From contig NZ_WQHX01000002.1 of assembly GCF_013035425.1 (NCBI RefSeq), forward strand, positions 62,001 to 126,000: 64,000 nucleotides of DNA, given 5' to 3'. The stretch is from Ruegeria arenilitoris. Its GTDB lineage: Bacteria > Pseudomonadota > Alphaproteobacteria > Rhodobacterales > Rhodobacteraceae. Below are positions 35,472 through 44,124 of the stretch, piece after piece (within the stretch, counting starts at the first letter, position 1; every line of letters starts with the position of its first letter). The translations under genes and the position numbers were made by a program. The notes under the pieces are model-generated. The model ran no database searches. It worked only from the letters and a program-made list of their open reading frames with translations, and was not told the origin of the DNA.

Positions 35472-35899
35472 GCGCGCCACTCCATCCGAATGACTGGCAG
35501 TGTCTCGGGCGGTGTAGGCGGTTCTATGCCTGTCGCCTCGAATCCTTCACGGCGATAGAATTTTTGCGCGGCCTTGTTCGGCTCGTGAGCTGTGAGCCAA
35601 AGATAGTCACGCCCTGACTTTGCCTGATCCAATAAACGTTTGCCGATACCTTGCCCAGTGCGCAGACAATACAGTGCACCAACCTTTTGTTCCTTTGGGT
35701 CAACGGACATGTAACAATCAACCGGATCCCCGACGACCCAAATCTCGCGTGCAGGAAACGCCTCGCGGATCAACGCTTCCAACTCGTCTTCGGTCAATTC
35801 TTCGGGCATCCAGTCAGTTTGCGACATCCATGCCGCAATAACATGCGCACAAGCCCGTACATCTTCTGGCTCTGCCCTTCTGATGGCATCCAATGACAT
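35468..35899 (-). CDS. GNAT acetyltransferase within the importer operon
   Basis: 143 residues. The acetyl-CoA loop is GALYCLRTGQGIGKRLLDQAK (motif A, with GxGIGKRL) near residues 73-93, and the C-terminal KFYRREGFEATG is motif B. Coupled by overlaps to the ABC ATPase upstream and the permease downstream, an odd place for an acetyltransferase. The substrate is unknown; beta-alanine or an amine from pyrimidine breakdown are possibilities. Confidence 0.87.
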   Translation of the reverse strand: MSLDAIRRAEPEDVRACAHVIAAWMSQTDWMPEELTEDELEALIREAFPAREIWVVGDPVDCYMSVDPKEQKVGALYCLRTGQGIGKRLLDQAKSGRDYLWLTAHEPNKAAQKFYRREGFEATGIEPPTPPETLPVIRMEWRA

Positions 35900-36696
35900 C
35901 AGACTTCATCTCCGTGGCCAGCTCGCAACCCTTCGCGAACACGATGGGCAACATCGATGAATTCCTGTGTATCGCGGATATCCAGCGGACGCTCTTTAGG
36001 CAGTGGGCTTTCGATAACATCTGTAATCCGCCCTGGGCGAGGGCTCATGACCACAATTTTGGTGCTTAGATAAACTGCTTCGGGGATCGAATGGGTCACG
36101 AAACCAATGGTCTTTTTTGTCCGCGCCCACAGCGCCAAAAGTTGCTCATTCAAATGATCGCGCACAATTTCGTCCAGTGCGCCAAAAGGCTCGTCCATCA
36201 ACAGGATGTCCGCGTCGAACGCCAGGGCGCGCGCGATGCTGGCTCGTTGCTGCATGCCGCCTGACAGCTGCCAAGGGAACTTGCCGCCAAACCCTTTTAA
36301 GTCAACGAGTTCCAGAACCCTATCTACACGCTCATCTTGGTCGGCTTTAGAATAACCCATAATCTCAAGCGGCAGTTTTACGTTCTTGGCAATCGTCCTC
36401 CAAGGATACAACCCGGCAGCTTGAAACACATATCCGTACGCTCTGTTTCGTCTGGCTTGATCCGGCGTCATTCCGTTGACGGTCAAATTGCCGCCGGTTG
36501 GGGTTTCCAGTGCCGCTATGCATCGAAGAAAAGTCGTCTTCCCGCAACCCGATGGCCCTATAAAGCTGACGAACTCACCTTTGCTAATTTCCAGATTCAC
36601 ATCTTTTAATGCGTGAACCGGCCCGTCATTGGTTTGAAAGGTGAGATCCAGCTGTCTTGCCTCGACGACAGGCTGGGTAGTGCTTTCAGTATTCAT
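35899..36696 (-). CDS. ABC transporter ATP-binding protein (pyrimidine-type importer)
   Basis: 265 residues, NrtD/SsuB-like. Walker A GPSGCGKTT near residue 45, signature QLSGGMQQRASIARAL, Walker B DILLMDEPFGALD, switch FVTHS. I chose the ATG at 36696 behind GGCGGTGGA; an open upstream extension to 36759 overlaps hydA and looks non-conserved. It drives the importer made of the two permeases and the NMT1-like binding protein. Confidence 0.92.
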   Translation of the reverse strand: MNTESTTQPVVEARQLDLTFQTNDGPVHALKDVNLEISKGEFVSFIGPSGCGKTTFLRCIAALETPTGGNLTVNGMTPDQARRNRAYGYVFQAAGLYPWRTIAKNVKLPLEIMGYSKADQDERVDRVLELVDLKGFGGKFPWQLSGGMQQRASIARALAFDADILLMDEPFGALDEIVRDHLNEQLLALWARTKKTIGFVTHSIPEAVYLSTKIVVMSPRPGRITDVIESPLPKERPLDIRDTQEFIDVAHRVREGLRAGHGDEV

Positions 36697-36751
36697 TCCA
36701 CCGCCTTGAAAAAATTCGATATTTAGCCGCCGGTGCGACGGTCTGGCTGCG

Positions 36752-38206
36752 TCATACACCCGTTGCCGGAATTCCGCTACGTTTGATCGGTTGAGGTGCT
36801 GTCAATTCTTTCCAGGTACTCAGCGCTTTGTTTACATGGCTGTTGGGTTCCCGCGCGACGAATTCTCCATGACCTTCTTGTGTGCGTATTTCCCCATCGT
36901 GAACAGCAATCTGACCTCGCGACAAAGTAAACCGAGGCAGTCCTTTGACTTCTTTGCCCTCAAAAACGTTGTAGTCAATCGCAGATTGCTGGTTTTTAGC
37001 GGAAATAGTTTTGGTTTTTTCAGGGTCCCAAACTACGATATCTGCGTCAGCACCGACGAGAATTGCGCCCTTTTTCGGATAACAATTCAATATCTTAGCG
37101 ATGTTTGTCGAGGTAACCGCCACGAATTCGTGTGGCGTTAGTCGCCCTGTGTTAACGCCATGCGTCCATAACATAGGCATACGATCTTCCAAACCGCCAG
37201 TACCGTTGGGAATCTTCGTGAAGTCACCCACTCCGTAACGTTTCTGATCGGTTGTGAAAGCACAATGATCGGTGGCCACAACGCTGAGCGTTCCAGAATG
37301 AAGACCCGCCCACAAGCTGTCCTGATGTTGCTTGTTTCGGAACGGCGGGCTCATTACACGGCGGGCAGCATGATCCCAATCGGGATGAAAATACTCACTT
37401 TCGTCCAATGTCAGATGCTGGATCAACGGTTCACCCCAAACACGCTTGCCCTGCATCTTGGCGCGTCGGATGGCCTCATGTGCTTCTTCGCAGGACGTAT
37501 GGACGACATACAGCGGCACACCCGCCATATCGGCAATCATAATGGCTCGGTTCGTCGCCTCTCCTTCGACCTGCGGTGGTCGCGAATAGGCATGTGCTTC
37601 TGGCCCCGTATTTCCTTCCGCCAGCAACTTTGCACTGAGTTCGGCGACAACATCCCCATTTTCCGCGTGGACCATGGCGATACCGCCTAATTCGGCCAGG
37701 CGCGTGAATGAGGCAAACAGCTCGTCATCGTTCACCATCAGAGCGCCTTTGTAAGCGAGGAAGTGTTTAAACGTATTTATTCCACGCTCTTCAACGACAG
37801 TCTTCATGTCATTGAAAACCTGTTCTCCCCACCATGTCACGGCCATATGAAAGGAATAGTCACAGTTTGCACGTGTTGATTTGTTGTCCCAGCGCTTCAA
37901 AGCGTCCAGCAGGCTTTCTCCCGGATTTGGCAACGCAAAATCAACAACCATCGTCGTACCACCAGCCAAGGCCGCGCGCGTTCCGCTTTCAAAATCATCG
38001 CTGGAATATGTGCCCATGAAGGGCATCTCAAGATGGGTGTGGGGGTCGATCCCACCCGGCATGACATAACAACCGGTCGCGTCCAATTCTTTATCACCTT
38101 TCAAATCAGGGCCAATTTCTGTGATTACCCCGCCCTCGACCTTTACATCCGCCTTGTATGTCAGGTCGGCTGTCAGAACGGTTCCGTTTTTGATAACAGT
38201 GCTCAT
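36752..38206 (-). CDS. hydA: Dihydropyrimidinase
   Basis: 484 residues. Opens dihydrouracil/dihydrothymine to the N-carbamoyl-beta-amino acid. Amidohydrolase metal sites: HTHLE (residues 57-61), the carbamylated Lys in FLAYKGALMV, HAENGD, HTSCEEAHE and DHCAF. The length agrees with the D-hydantoinase family. The 86-base gap from the Zn amidohydrolase contains an AGGGAGA site near the start. Second step of the reductive pathway that PreTA begins. Confidence 0.95.
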   Translation of the reverse strand: MSTVIKNGTVLTADLTYKADVKVEGGVITEIGPDLKGDKELDATGCYVMPGGIDPHTHLEMPFMGTYSSDDFESGTRAALAGGTTMVVDFALPNPGESLLDALKRWDNKSTRANCDYSFHMAVTWWGEQVFNDMKTVVEERGINTFKHFLAYKGALMVNDDELFASFTRLAELGGIAMVHAENGDVVAELSAKLLAEGNTGPEAHAYSRPPQVEGEATNRAIMIADMAGVPLYVVHTSCEEAHEAIRRAKMQGKRVWGEPLIQHLTLDESEYFHPDWDHAARRVMSPPFRNKQHQDSLWAGLHSGTLSVVATDHCAFTTDQKRYGVGDFTKIPNGTGGLEDRMPMLWTHGVNTGRLTPHEFVAVTSTNIAKILNCYPKKGAILVGADADIVVWDPEKTKTISAKNQQSAIDYNVFEGKEVKGLPRFTLSRGQIAVHDGEIRTQEGHGEFVAREPNSHVNKALSTWKELTAPQPIKRSGIPATGV

Positions 38207-38292
38207 ATTAATCTCCCTGCGCGGTTTGTCCCGCTTACTTTATCTGGCCAAATATCTGGTACCTCACCTTAGGGGCGAGGGAACAGCGCCCT

Positions 38293-39543
38293 TTATTCCA
38301 CGATTTCGGCTGTCTCGACGACCGCATGGAGCAGAACATCCGCTCCTGCCGCGGCCCAATCTTTGCTGATTTCCTCGGCTTCGTTATGGCTTAGCCCATC
38401 AACACATGGGCACATGACCATTGCGGTAGGAGCCACGCGATTGATCCAACAAGCATCGTGGCCAGCACCAGAAATAATATCTGTGTGGGAATAGCCTAGC
38501 CGCTCGGACGCTCCACGAACCGCCGCAACGCAGTCTTCGTCGAATTTGACCGGATCGAATCCACCAACTTTCTCAAATTCGATCTCCAGCCCCATTTTAT
38601 TTACTATTTCTTGTGCCGAAACCCGCAGTCGATTTTCCATGTCTTCAATGACTGATAATTCGGGCGAGCGAAAATCCACCGTAAATACGACTTTGCCCGG
38701 GATAACGTTTCGCGAGTTTGGGTAAACATCGATATGGCCCGCCGCACCAACAGCATGCGGTGCATGCGACCACGCAATTTCATCCACCTTTTCCAAAATT
38801 CGGGCCATTGCCAAACCCGCATTTTTCCGCATCGGCATTGGTGTTGAACCGGTATGCGCGTCCTTGCCCGTCACGGTGATTTGCGTCCAGCTTAGTCCTT
38901 GCCCGTGCGTAACAACGCCAATGTCCTTTCCTTCGGCTTCAAGGATTGGTCCCTGTTCAATGTGTAGTTCAAAGAACGCATGCATCTTGCGCGCGCCCAC
39001 TTCTTCGTCGCCGCGCCAACCAATGCGGCTTAGTTCATCGCCAAATTTCTTACCATCAGCATCTTCACGATCATAAGCCCAGTCCTGTGTATGCATTCCC
39101 GCAAATACGCCGGACGACAACATTGCAGGCGCATAACGCGTACCTTCTTCGTTAGTCCAGTTGGTGACGACAATCGGGTGCTTGGTCTTTATACCAAGAT
39201 CATTGAGCGTTCGAACAATTTCCAAGCCGCCCAAAACACCAAGGACACCATCGTATTTTCCGCCGGTAGGCTGAGTATCCAGATGCGATCCCACATAGAC
39301 TGGTAGCGCCTCAGGGTCACTGCCCTCTCTTCGCGCAAACATGTTGCCCATTTGGTCCAGCCCCATCGAACAGCCCGCGTCTTCGCACCAAGACTGAAAC
39401 AACGCTCTTCCTTCTGCGTCCTCATCAGTCAAAGTTTGCCGGTTGTTTCCTCCCGCAACGCCTGGGCCGATCTTCGCCATCTCCATCAGGCTTTCCCAAA
39501 GCCTGTCGCCATTAATCCTGAGGTTCTGAGCCGGAGCTGACAT
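38293..39543 (-). CDS. Zn-dependent N-carbamoyl amidohydrolase (beta-ureidopropionase type)
   Basis: 416 residues of the hydantoinase/carbamoylase M20-like family. Metal and catalytic residues are in VGSHLDTQPTGGKYDG, TNEEGTRYAPAM and HIEQGPILE; RNVIPGKVVFTVDFR is the dimerisation segment. In this context it would cleave N-carbamoyl-beta-alanine to beta-alanine, CO2 and ammonia. Allantoate amidohydrolase is a relative, but no purine genes are near. It is the first gene of the minus operon, divergent from the RutR-like regulator over a perfect RutR box. Confidence 0.9.
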   Translation of the reverse strand: MSAPAQNLRINGDRLWESLMEMAKIGPGVAGGNNRQTLTDEDAEGRALFQSWCEDAGCSMGLDQMGNMFARREGSDPEALPVYVGSHLDTQPTGGKYDGVLGVLGGLEIVRTLNDLGIKTKHPIVVTNWTNEEGTRYAPAMLSSGVFAGMHTQDWAYDREDADGKKFGDELSRIGWRGDEEVGARKMHAFFELHIEQGPILEAEGKDIGVVTHGQGLSWTQITVTGKDAHTGSTPMPMRKNAGLAMARILEKVDEIAWSHAPHAVGAAGHIDVYPNSRNVIPGKVVFTVDFRSPELSVIEDMENRLRVSAQEIVNKMGLEIEFEKVGGFDPVKFDEDCVAAVRGASERLGYSHTDIISGAGHDACWINRVAPTAMVMCPCVDGLSHNEAEEISKDWAAAGADVLLHAVVETAEIVE

Positions 39544-39591
39544 GTTGTTTTCCCTGTTGCTTGCGATTTGGCTCGCTTTTAACGTCTTGAT

Positions 39592-39607
39592 TTGACCATC
39601 TGGTCAA
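39592..39607. promoter_or_regulatory. RutR operator, perfect match
   Basis: TTGACCATCTGGTCAA equals the E. coli RutR consensus TTGACCA-N2-TGGTCAA at all 14 defined positions. It lies in the divergent promoter between the Zn amidohydrolase gene (49 bases upstream of its start) and the RutR-like gene (107 bases upstream), so it can control both. Confidence 0.85.
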
Positions 39608-39713
39608 ACTCACGCTATCACGGGTTCGACATCAGTCAAGAAATTGCATAGTGACGCAAGAGTTTTCGGCATATTTCTTGCTCGTCAGGCGAAAAAAGAG
39701 ACGACCGGAGAAC

Positions 39714-40322
39714 ATGCCTAAAGACCGCGCCCCGACCCGCATTCAGAAAAAGAACCGCGCAGCGATTCTCGAGGCCGCGTTAAACGTGTTTTCAGCACAT
39801 GGGTTTCGAGGCTCGACAGTTGATCAAATCGCATCCGAGGCAGGCCTGAGCAAACCGAACCTTTTGTACTATTTTCCCTCAAAAGAGGCGATTCATACGG
39901 CCCTTTTATCTGGTTTGCTTGAAACTTGGCTGGCGCCGCTAAACGACTTGGACGAAGAAGGAGATCCCCTGCAGGAAATCCTTTCCTATATTCATCGCAA
40001 GCTGCAGATGAGTCGCGAACTTCCCCGCGAAAGCCGCCTTTTCGCCAATGAACTGGTCCAAGGGGCACCACGAATTCACAACGCGCTTTCAAACGATCTG
40101 AAAGTACTAGTCGACGAAAAATCAGCGGTATTATCCAAGTGGATGGATCAGGGAAAAATAGCTCGTGTTCATACCCATCACCTCATTTTTTCAATATGGG
40201 CACTAACCCAACACTACGCCGACTTCGACGTACAAGTGCGAGCGATTTTGGGGGAAGAAGACCCATTCGAAGGCGCAGAACAGTTTATCGACACCCTATA
40301 CCGCAAGTTGCTCACGCCATAG
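39714..40322 (+). CDS. rutR: RutR-like TetR-family regulator of pyrimidine catabolism
   Basis: 202 residues. TetR-type HTH at about 20-65 with LSKPNLLYYFPSKEAIHTALL, then ETWLAPL. Late segments KSAVLSKWMDQGKI and HLIFSIWALTQHYADF correspond closely to remembered E. coli RutR. It probably binds uracil or thymine and releases DNA. The ATG at 39714 follows CCGGAGAAC; an upstream in-frame extension is unlikely. Located at the centre of the pyrimidine locus, with its predicted box in its own promoter. Confidence 0.92.
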   Translation: MPKDRAPTRIQKKNRAAILEAALNVFSAHGFRGSTVDQIASEAGLSKPNLLYYFPSKEAIHTALLSGLLETWLAPLNDLDEEGDPLQEILSYIHRKLQMSRELPRESRLFANELVQGAPRIHNALSNDLKVLVDEKSAVLSKWMDQGKIARVHTHHLIFSIWALTQHYADFDVQVRAILGEEDPFEGAEQFIDTLYRKLLTP

Positions 40323-40427
40323 GCAGCGCAATGCCAATCTTACTTGCGCAGCACTCGGATATTTAGAGAACTAAAATTCGTCACGGTTATAACGAAACCG
40401 CTGGGAAATTTTCTGCGATGTCTCCCC

Positions 40428-41732
40428 CTACTCGGCCGCTTTGGCCATCGGGTTGTTCGGATGCGTCGTCCAATTCGCATAGCCTGGCTGCACTACGTCG
40501 CCGGTGCGCGGGTCGACCTCGCCTGCTGCCATCGGCACCATTGTGATACATCCTTCGACCGGACAAACGTCGACGCACAGGTTACAGGCCACACATTCTT
40601 CGTCTTTCACCTCGAACACCCGATCCGCGGATATCGAAATCGCCTGATGGCTGGTGTCTTCGCATGCGGCATAGCAACGGCCGCACTTGATACACTGATC
40701 CTGATCAATCTTGGCTTTGGCAACATAGTTAAGGTTCAGGTATTGCCAATCGGTGACGTTCGGAACCGCTCGCCCAACAAAATCTGAAACCTGACTGTAG
40801 CCTTTCTTGTCCATCCACTCGGAAAGCCCAGCCGTAAGTTCGTCAATGATCTTAAAGCCGTATGTCATCGCTGCTGTGCAAACCTGAACGTTTCCGCAGC
40901 CCAATGATATGAATTCAGCCGCATCGCGCCATGTCGTAACACCGCCAATACCAGAAATCGGTAGACCACGAGTAGTTTCGTTGCGCGCTATTTCGGAGAC
41001 CATAGACAAAGCAATCGGTTTCACCGCTGGTCCGCAATAACCCCCGTGACTGCCCTTGCCGTCAATCGAAGGTTCAGGGCTAAAGGTGTCAAGGTCAACG
41101 CTGGTGATAGAGTTGATTGTGTTAATTAACGATACTGCGTCTGCGCCACCATTTTTAGCAGCTGCCGCGGGTTTTCGAATGTCCGTGATATTCGGCGTAA
41201 GCTTAACAATGACGGGACGATCATAGTACCTCTTGCACCAGCGTGTGACCATCTCGATATATTCCGGAACTTGGCCAACGGCCGAACCCATGCCGCGCTC
41301 ACTCATTCCGTGAGGACAACCAAAATTAAGTTCAATGCCGTCCGCTCCTGTTTCCGCGACGCGAGGAAGAATGGCTTTCCACGCTTCTTCCTCGCACGGA
41401 ACCATAATCGAGGCGATGAGCGCGCGATCGGGGTAGTCTGCCTTGACCCGCGCCATTTCTTCCAAATTCACCTCAAGCGGACGGTCGGTGATCAGTTCAA
41501 TGTTGTTTAAGCCGAGTAAACGGCGATCTGCGCCGTATATCGCTCCATAACGGGGCCCGTTAACATTTACGACCGGTGGCCCTTCTGAACCTAGCGTTTT
41601 CCATACAACGCCGCCCCATCCTGCCTCAAACGCCCGGCGAACGTTGTATTCCTTATCGGTCGGGGGCGCAGAGGCCAGCCAAAATGGGTTCGGACTGGAA
41701 ATCCCCAGAAAATCTGTTGTCAGGTCTGCCAT
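40428..41732 (-). CDS. preA: NAD-dependent dihydropyrimidine dehydrogenase subunit PreA
   Basis: 434 residues. An N-terminal FMN-binding dihydroorotate-dehydrogenase-like barrel (FGCPHGMSERGMGSAVGQ near residue 138, with the pathway-specific Cys) is followed by a C-terminal two-cluster ferredoxin: CIKCGRCYAACEDTSHQ and CVACNLCVDVCPVEGC. Reduces uracil/thymine to the dihydro form with PreT. Last gene of preT-methyltransferase-preA. Confidence 0.96.
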   Translation of the reverse strand: MADLTTDFLGISSPNPFWLASAPPTDKEYNVRRAFEAGWGGVVWKTLGSEGPPVVNVNGPRYGAIYGADRRLLGLNNIELITDRPLEVNLEEMARVKADYPDRALIASIMVPCEEEAWKAILPRVAETGADGIELNFGCPHGMSERGMGSAVGQVPEYIEMVTRWCKRYYDRPVIVKLTPNITDIRKPAAAAKNGGADAVSLINTINSITSVDLDTFSPEPSIDGKGSHGGYCGPAVKPIALSMVSEIARNETTRGLPISGIGGVTTWRDAAEFISLGCGNVQVCTAAMTYGFKIIDELTAGLSEWMDKKGYSQVSDFVGRAVPNVTDWQYLNLNYVAKAKIDQDQCIKCGRCYAACEDTSHQAISISADRVFEVKDEECVACNLCVDVCPVEGCITMVPMAAGEVDPRTGDVVQPGYANWTTHPNNPMAKAAE

Positions 41733-41749
41733 GGATCCTCCTCACCGGC

Positions 41750-42586
41750 TCAGCCAGTTTTCTTGAATATCATTTCCGTCGGGCGGATTCGCCCGGCCCT
41801 TAGATTTGCGAAATAGTTCTTGAACTTCTCGGGTGCGGTTTCACCCATCATCAGGTGAATGCCCATCGGGGCAGGCCCATCCTTCGCCGCCTTGGCGAAT
41901 GCCTCTTCAAAAAAGGCCAAAGCAAATTCAGTACGGTCGTTCTCTGAAACCAGACTTAAGCCCGAGAGTTCGGCTGATTTTTTGTAGATTTCCGGTTTGT
42001 CCACAAAAGACGTGTCCGGTTGCGTCGACCACGGCAAAGGAAAAGCCATAGGCTCGTCTACGTGTCCGCGCATAACGTCAAAAAGCGCAAAAGTGCCATC
42101 TTTAGCAAGTGCACGGGATACTTCCGAAAATATCCCCTGCTTGTCTTCAATATTCATTCCCACGTGCAACATAATCGCCAAGTCAAACCCGGCATCAGGT
42201 ACAGGCATATCCAGCGCGCTGCCTTCCAGAAAACTGACCTTATCTGAAAGCCCTACAAGCTCGCTTAATGACTTTGCGGTTTCAACAAACTCGGGCGTCA
42301 AATCAAACCCGGTTACTTTCGCTCCAAACCGATCGGCAACGTAACGCGAGGTACCGCCTATGCCGCAGCCGATATCCAAAACTCTGGTTGCGGGCGTCAA
42401 AGAGAGTTGATTGAAAAGATGATAAGTCGCCGCGACGCCACCCGTGTGGAATTCGTCGCTGGCTTTCAAGTCAGCAGCAGTCGCAGAATCGGGATTTACT
42501 CCGCTGGCTTTCAACGCGTCGCGAACACGCGTGGTTAAAGCTCCGGTTGTGTAGTGACGTGCAACTGCGTCTTCTATCTCAGACAT
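41750..42586 (-). CDS. Class I SAM-dependent methyltransferase between preT and preA
   Basis: 278 residues. SAM-binding motif VLDIGCGIGGTSRYVA near residue 69; second acidic motif GFDLTPEF. The FALFDVMRG and FPLPWSTQPDTSFV segments recall glycine-betaine/sarcosine-type N-methyltransferases. It sits between the two subunits of dihydropyrimidine dehydrogenase, 17 bases from preA and 45 from preT. No methylation step is known in reductive pyrimidine breakdown, so the job is unclear. Confidence 0.87.
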   Translation of the reverse strand: MSEIEDAVARHYTTGALTTRVRDALKASGVNPDSATAADLKASDEFHTGGVAATYHLFNQLSLTPATRVLDIGCGIGGTSRYVADRFGAKVTGFDLTPEFVETAKSLSELVGLSDKVSFLEGSALDMPVPDAGFDLAIMLHVGMNIEDKQGIFSEVSRALAKDGTFALFDVMRGHVDEPMAFPLPWSTQPDTSFVDKPEIYKKSAELSGLSLVSENDRTEFALAFFEEAFAKAAKDGPAPMGIHLMMGETAPEKFKNYFANLRAGRIRPTEMIFKKTG

Positions 42587-42631
42587 TGCAATTCCCCGAT
42601 GACACTTATGCGACCTTGGTGCCTGAACATA

Positions 42632-43966
42632 TCACGAATTGAGCATTGCGTGGATGTCCAACGCGGCATCTCGCCCTTCGGCAACAGCGGTAACTGTTAA
42701 GTCGTCGCCTCCTGCAGCGCAGTCTCCGCCAGCCCAGACGCCCGGCATTGACGTACGTCCAGCGCCAGATACCGCTATCTTGTTGCCGTCCAGCGAAAGA
42801 TCTTCAGGTGCGCCGTCTAGCGATTGGCCAATCGCTTTTAGTACCTGGTCCGCGGGAATCCGAATGGTTTCACCCGTACCTACTAATTGCCCATCCCGAC
42901 TGGAAGTATATTCCAGTTCGATTTCGGCGGCGGCGCCGTTGCCGTGGATGGCAACAGGCTGAACATTAGCCATAATGCGGACGCCATGAGAGGCGGCCAA
43001 ATCCTGTTCATAACGGCTCGCCCCCATTGCGTCGCGCCCACGCCGATATGCGATCGTTACATGCTCTGCTCCCAATAACTTGGATTTCACAGCAGCATCT
43101 ACTGCGGTCATACCGCCACCAATAACAACAACATTTCTCCCGACCGGCAAATGCGCAAGATCAGCCGCCTGGCGAACATCCGAAATGAAGTCGACCGCGT
43201 GGCGAACGCCTTCTTTATCTGCACCAGAAGTACGAAGAGCGTTCACGCCAGTGAGACCAATGGACAAAAAAACCGCATCGTAGTTTTCAAGTAGCCCGTC
43301 CAGCGATATTGTCTCGCCAAGCACAGAACCGGTTTCGATGGCAATTCCACCAATTTTCAATAGCCAGTCCACCTCGGCCTGAGCAAAGTTGTTTGTCGAT
43401 TTGTAGGCCGCGATGCCGTATTCGTTCAAACCACCAGGTTTGGGCCGAGCCTCGTGTATCACCACATCGTGGCCAAACATCGCCAACCGATGTGCACAGG
43501 CAAGACCGGCCGGCCCTGCCCCGATCACTGCCACCGTCTTTCCTGTAGGTGTCGCGCGATCGAAAGGGTGTTTTCCTGTGACCATCACTTCGTCAGTTGC
43601 GTATCGCTGCAGACGTCCAATCTCGACCGGTTTACCTTCTGCTGCTTCGCGCACGCAGGCTTCTTCGCAGAGCGTTTCAGTGGGACACACGCGCGCGCAC
43701 ATTCCGCCGAGGATATTTTGCTCGAGGATCGTGCGTCCAGCGGATTGCGGCTGACCAGCCTGAATCTGGCGGATGAAAAGTGGAATGTCGATATCCGTCG
43801 GACAAGCTGTAACGCAAGGAGCGTCATAACAGAAATAGCATCTATCGGCCGCGACAGCCGCCTCATGCGGTGCAAGCGGCGGATGCAGATCTGAAAAATT
43901 CGAGGTCAGCTCATCGCTGGAAAGCCGTCCGGATACTATGCCGGGTGCCATCTGGCCCTGTGCCAT
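42632..43966 (-). CDS. preT: NAD-dependent dihydropyrimidine dehydrogenase subunit PreT
   Basis: 444 residues. N-terminal Fe-S Cys sets (CYFCYDAPCVTACP and CARVCPTETLCEEACVREA), then two nucleotide-binding domains: FAD site VIGAGPAGLACAHRLA and NAD site VVVIGGGMTAVDAA. It takes electrons from NADH to PreA. The ATG at 43966 is preceded by GGGAG 7 bases upstream; an upstream 16-residue extension is judged spurious. Two RutR-like boxes lie at -58 to -90. Confidence 0.95.
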   Translation of the reverse strand: MAQGQMAPGIVSGRLSSDELTSNFSDLHPPLAPHEAAVAADRCYFCYDAPCVTACPTDIDIPLFIRQIQAGQPQSAGRTILEQNILGGMCARVCPTETLCEEACVREAAEGKPVEIGRLQRYATDEVMVTGKHPFDRATPTGKTVAVIGAGPAGLACAHRLAMFGHDVVIHEARPKPGGLNEYGIAAYKSTNNFAQAEVDWLLKIGGIAIETGSVLGETISLDGLLENYDAVFLSIGLTGVNALRTSGADKEGVRHAVDFISDVRQAADLAHLPVGRNVVVIGGGMTAVDAAVKSKLLGAEHVTIAYRRGRDAMGASRYEQDLAASHGVRIMANVQPVAIHGNGAAAEIELEYTSSRDGQLVGTGETIRIPADQVLKAIGQSLDGAPEDLSLDGNKIAVSGAGRTSMPGVWAGGDCAAGGDDLTVTAVAEGRDAALDIHAMLNS

Positions 43967-44022
43967 CGCTCTACTCCCTGTAGATATGTTTGTTATGGAC
44001 CTACATTGCCACAACCGTATTT

Positions 44023-44055
44023 TTTATCAAATGGTAAAATTTGCCAAATGGTCAA
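44023..44055. promoter_or_regulatory. Two tandem RutR-like boxes upstream of preT
   Basis: TTTATCA-AA-TGGTAAA (44023-44038) and TTTGCCA-AA-TGGTCAA (44040-44055), with centres 17 bp apart. Against TTGACCA-N2-TGGTCAA they match 10 and 12 of 14 positions by my reading. Both lie between preT and the cupin gene, suiting repression of preT. Confidence 0.65.
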
Positions 44056-44124
44056 AAAAATGAAAATCCGGGCGCGACGACCCAAATTCGAAAGTAAAAT
44101 GCCTGAAATTGCGGCGCTGGGGGC

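Noticed and set aside
38222..38260. ATCTGG repeat in the gap before hydA as a RutR box
   Set aside because: It is a direct repeat, not the TTGACCA-N2-TGGTCAA palindrome, and hydA is probably read from the promoter upstream of the amidohydrolase gene.
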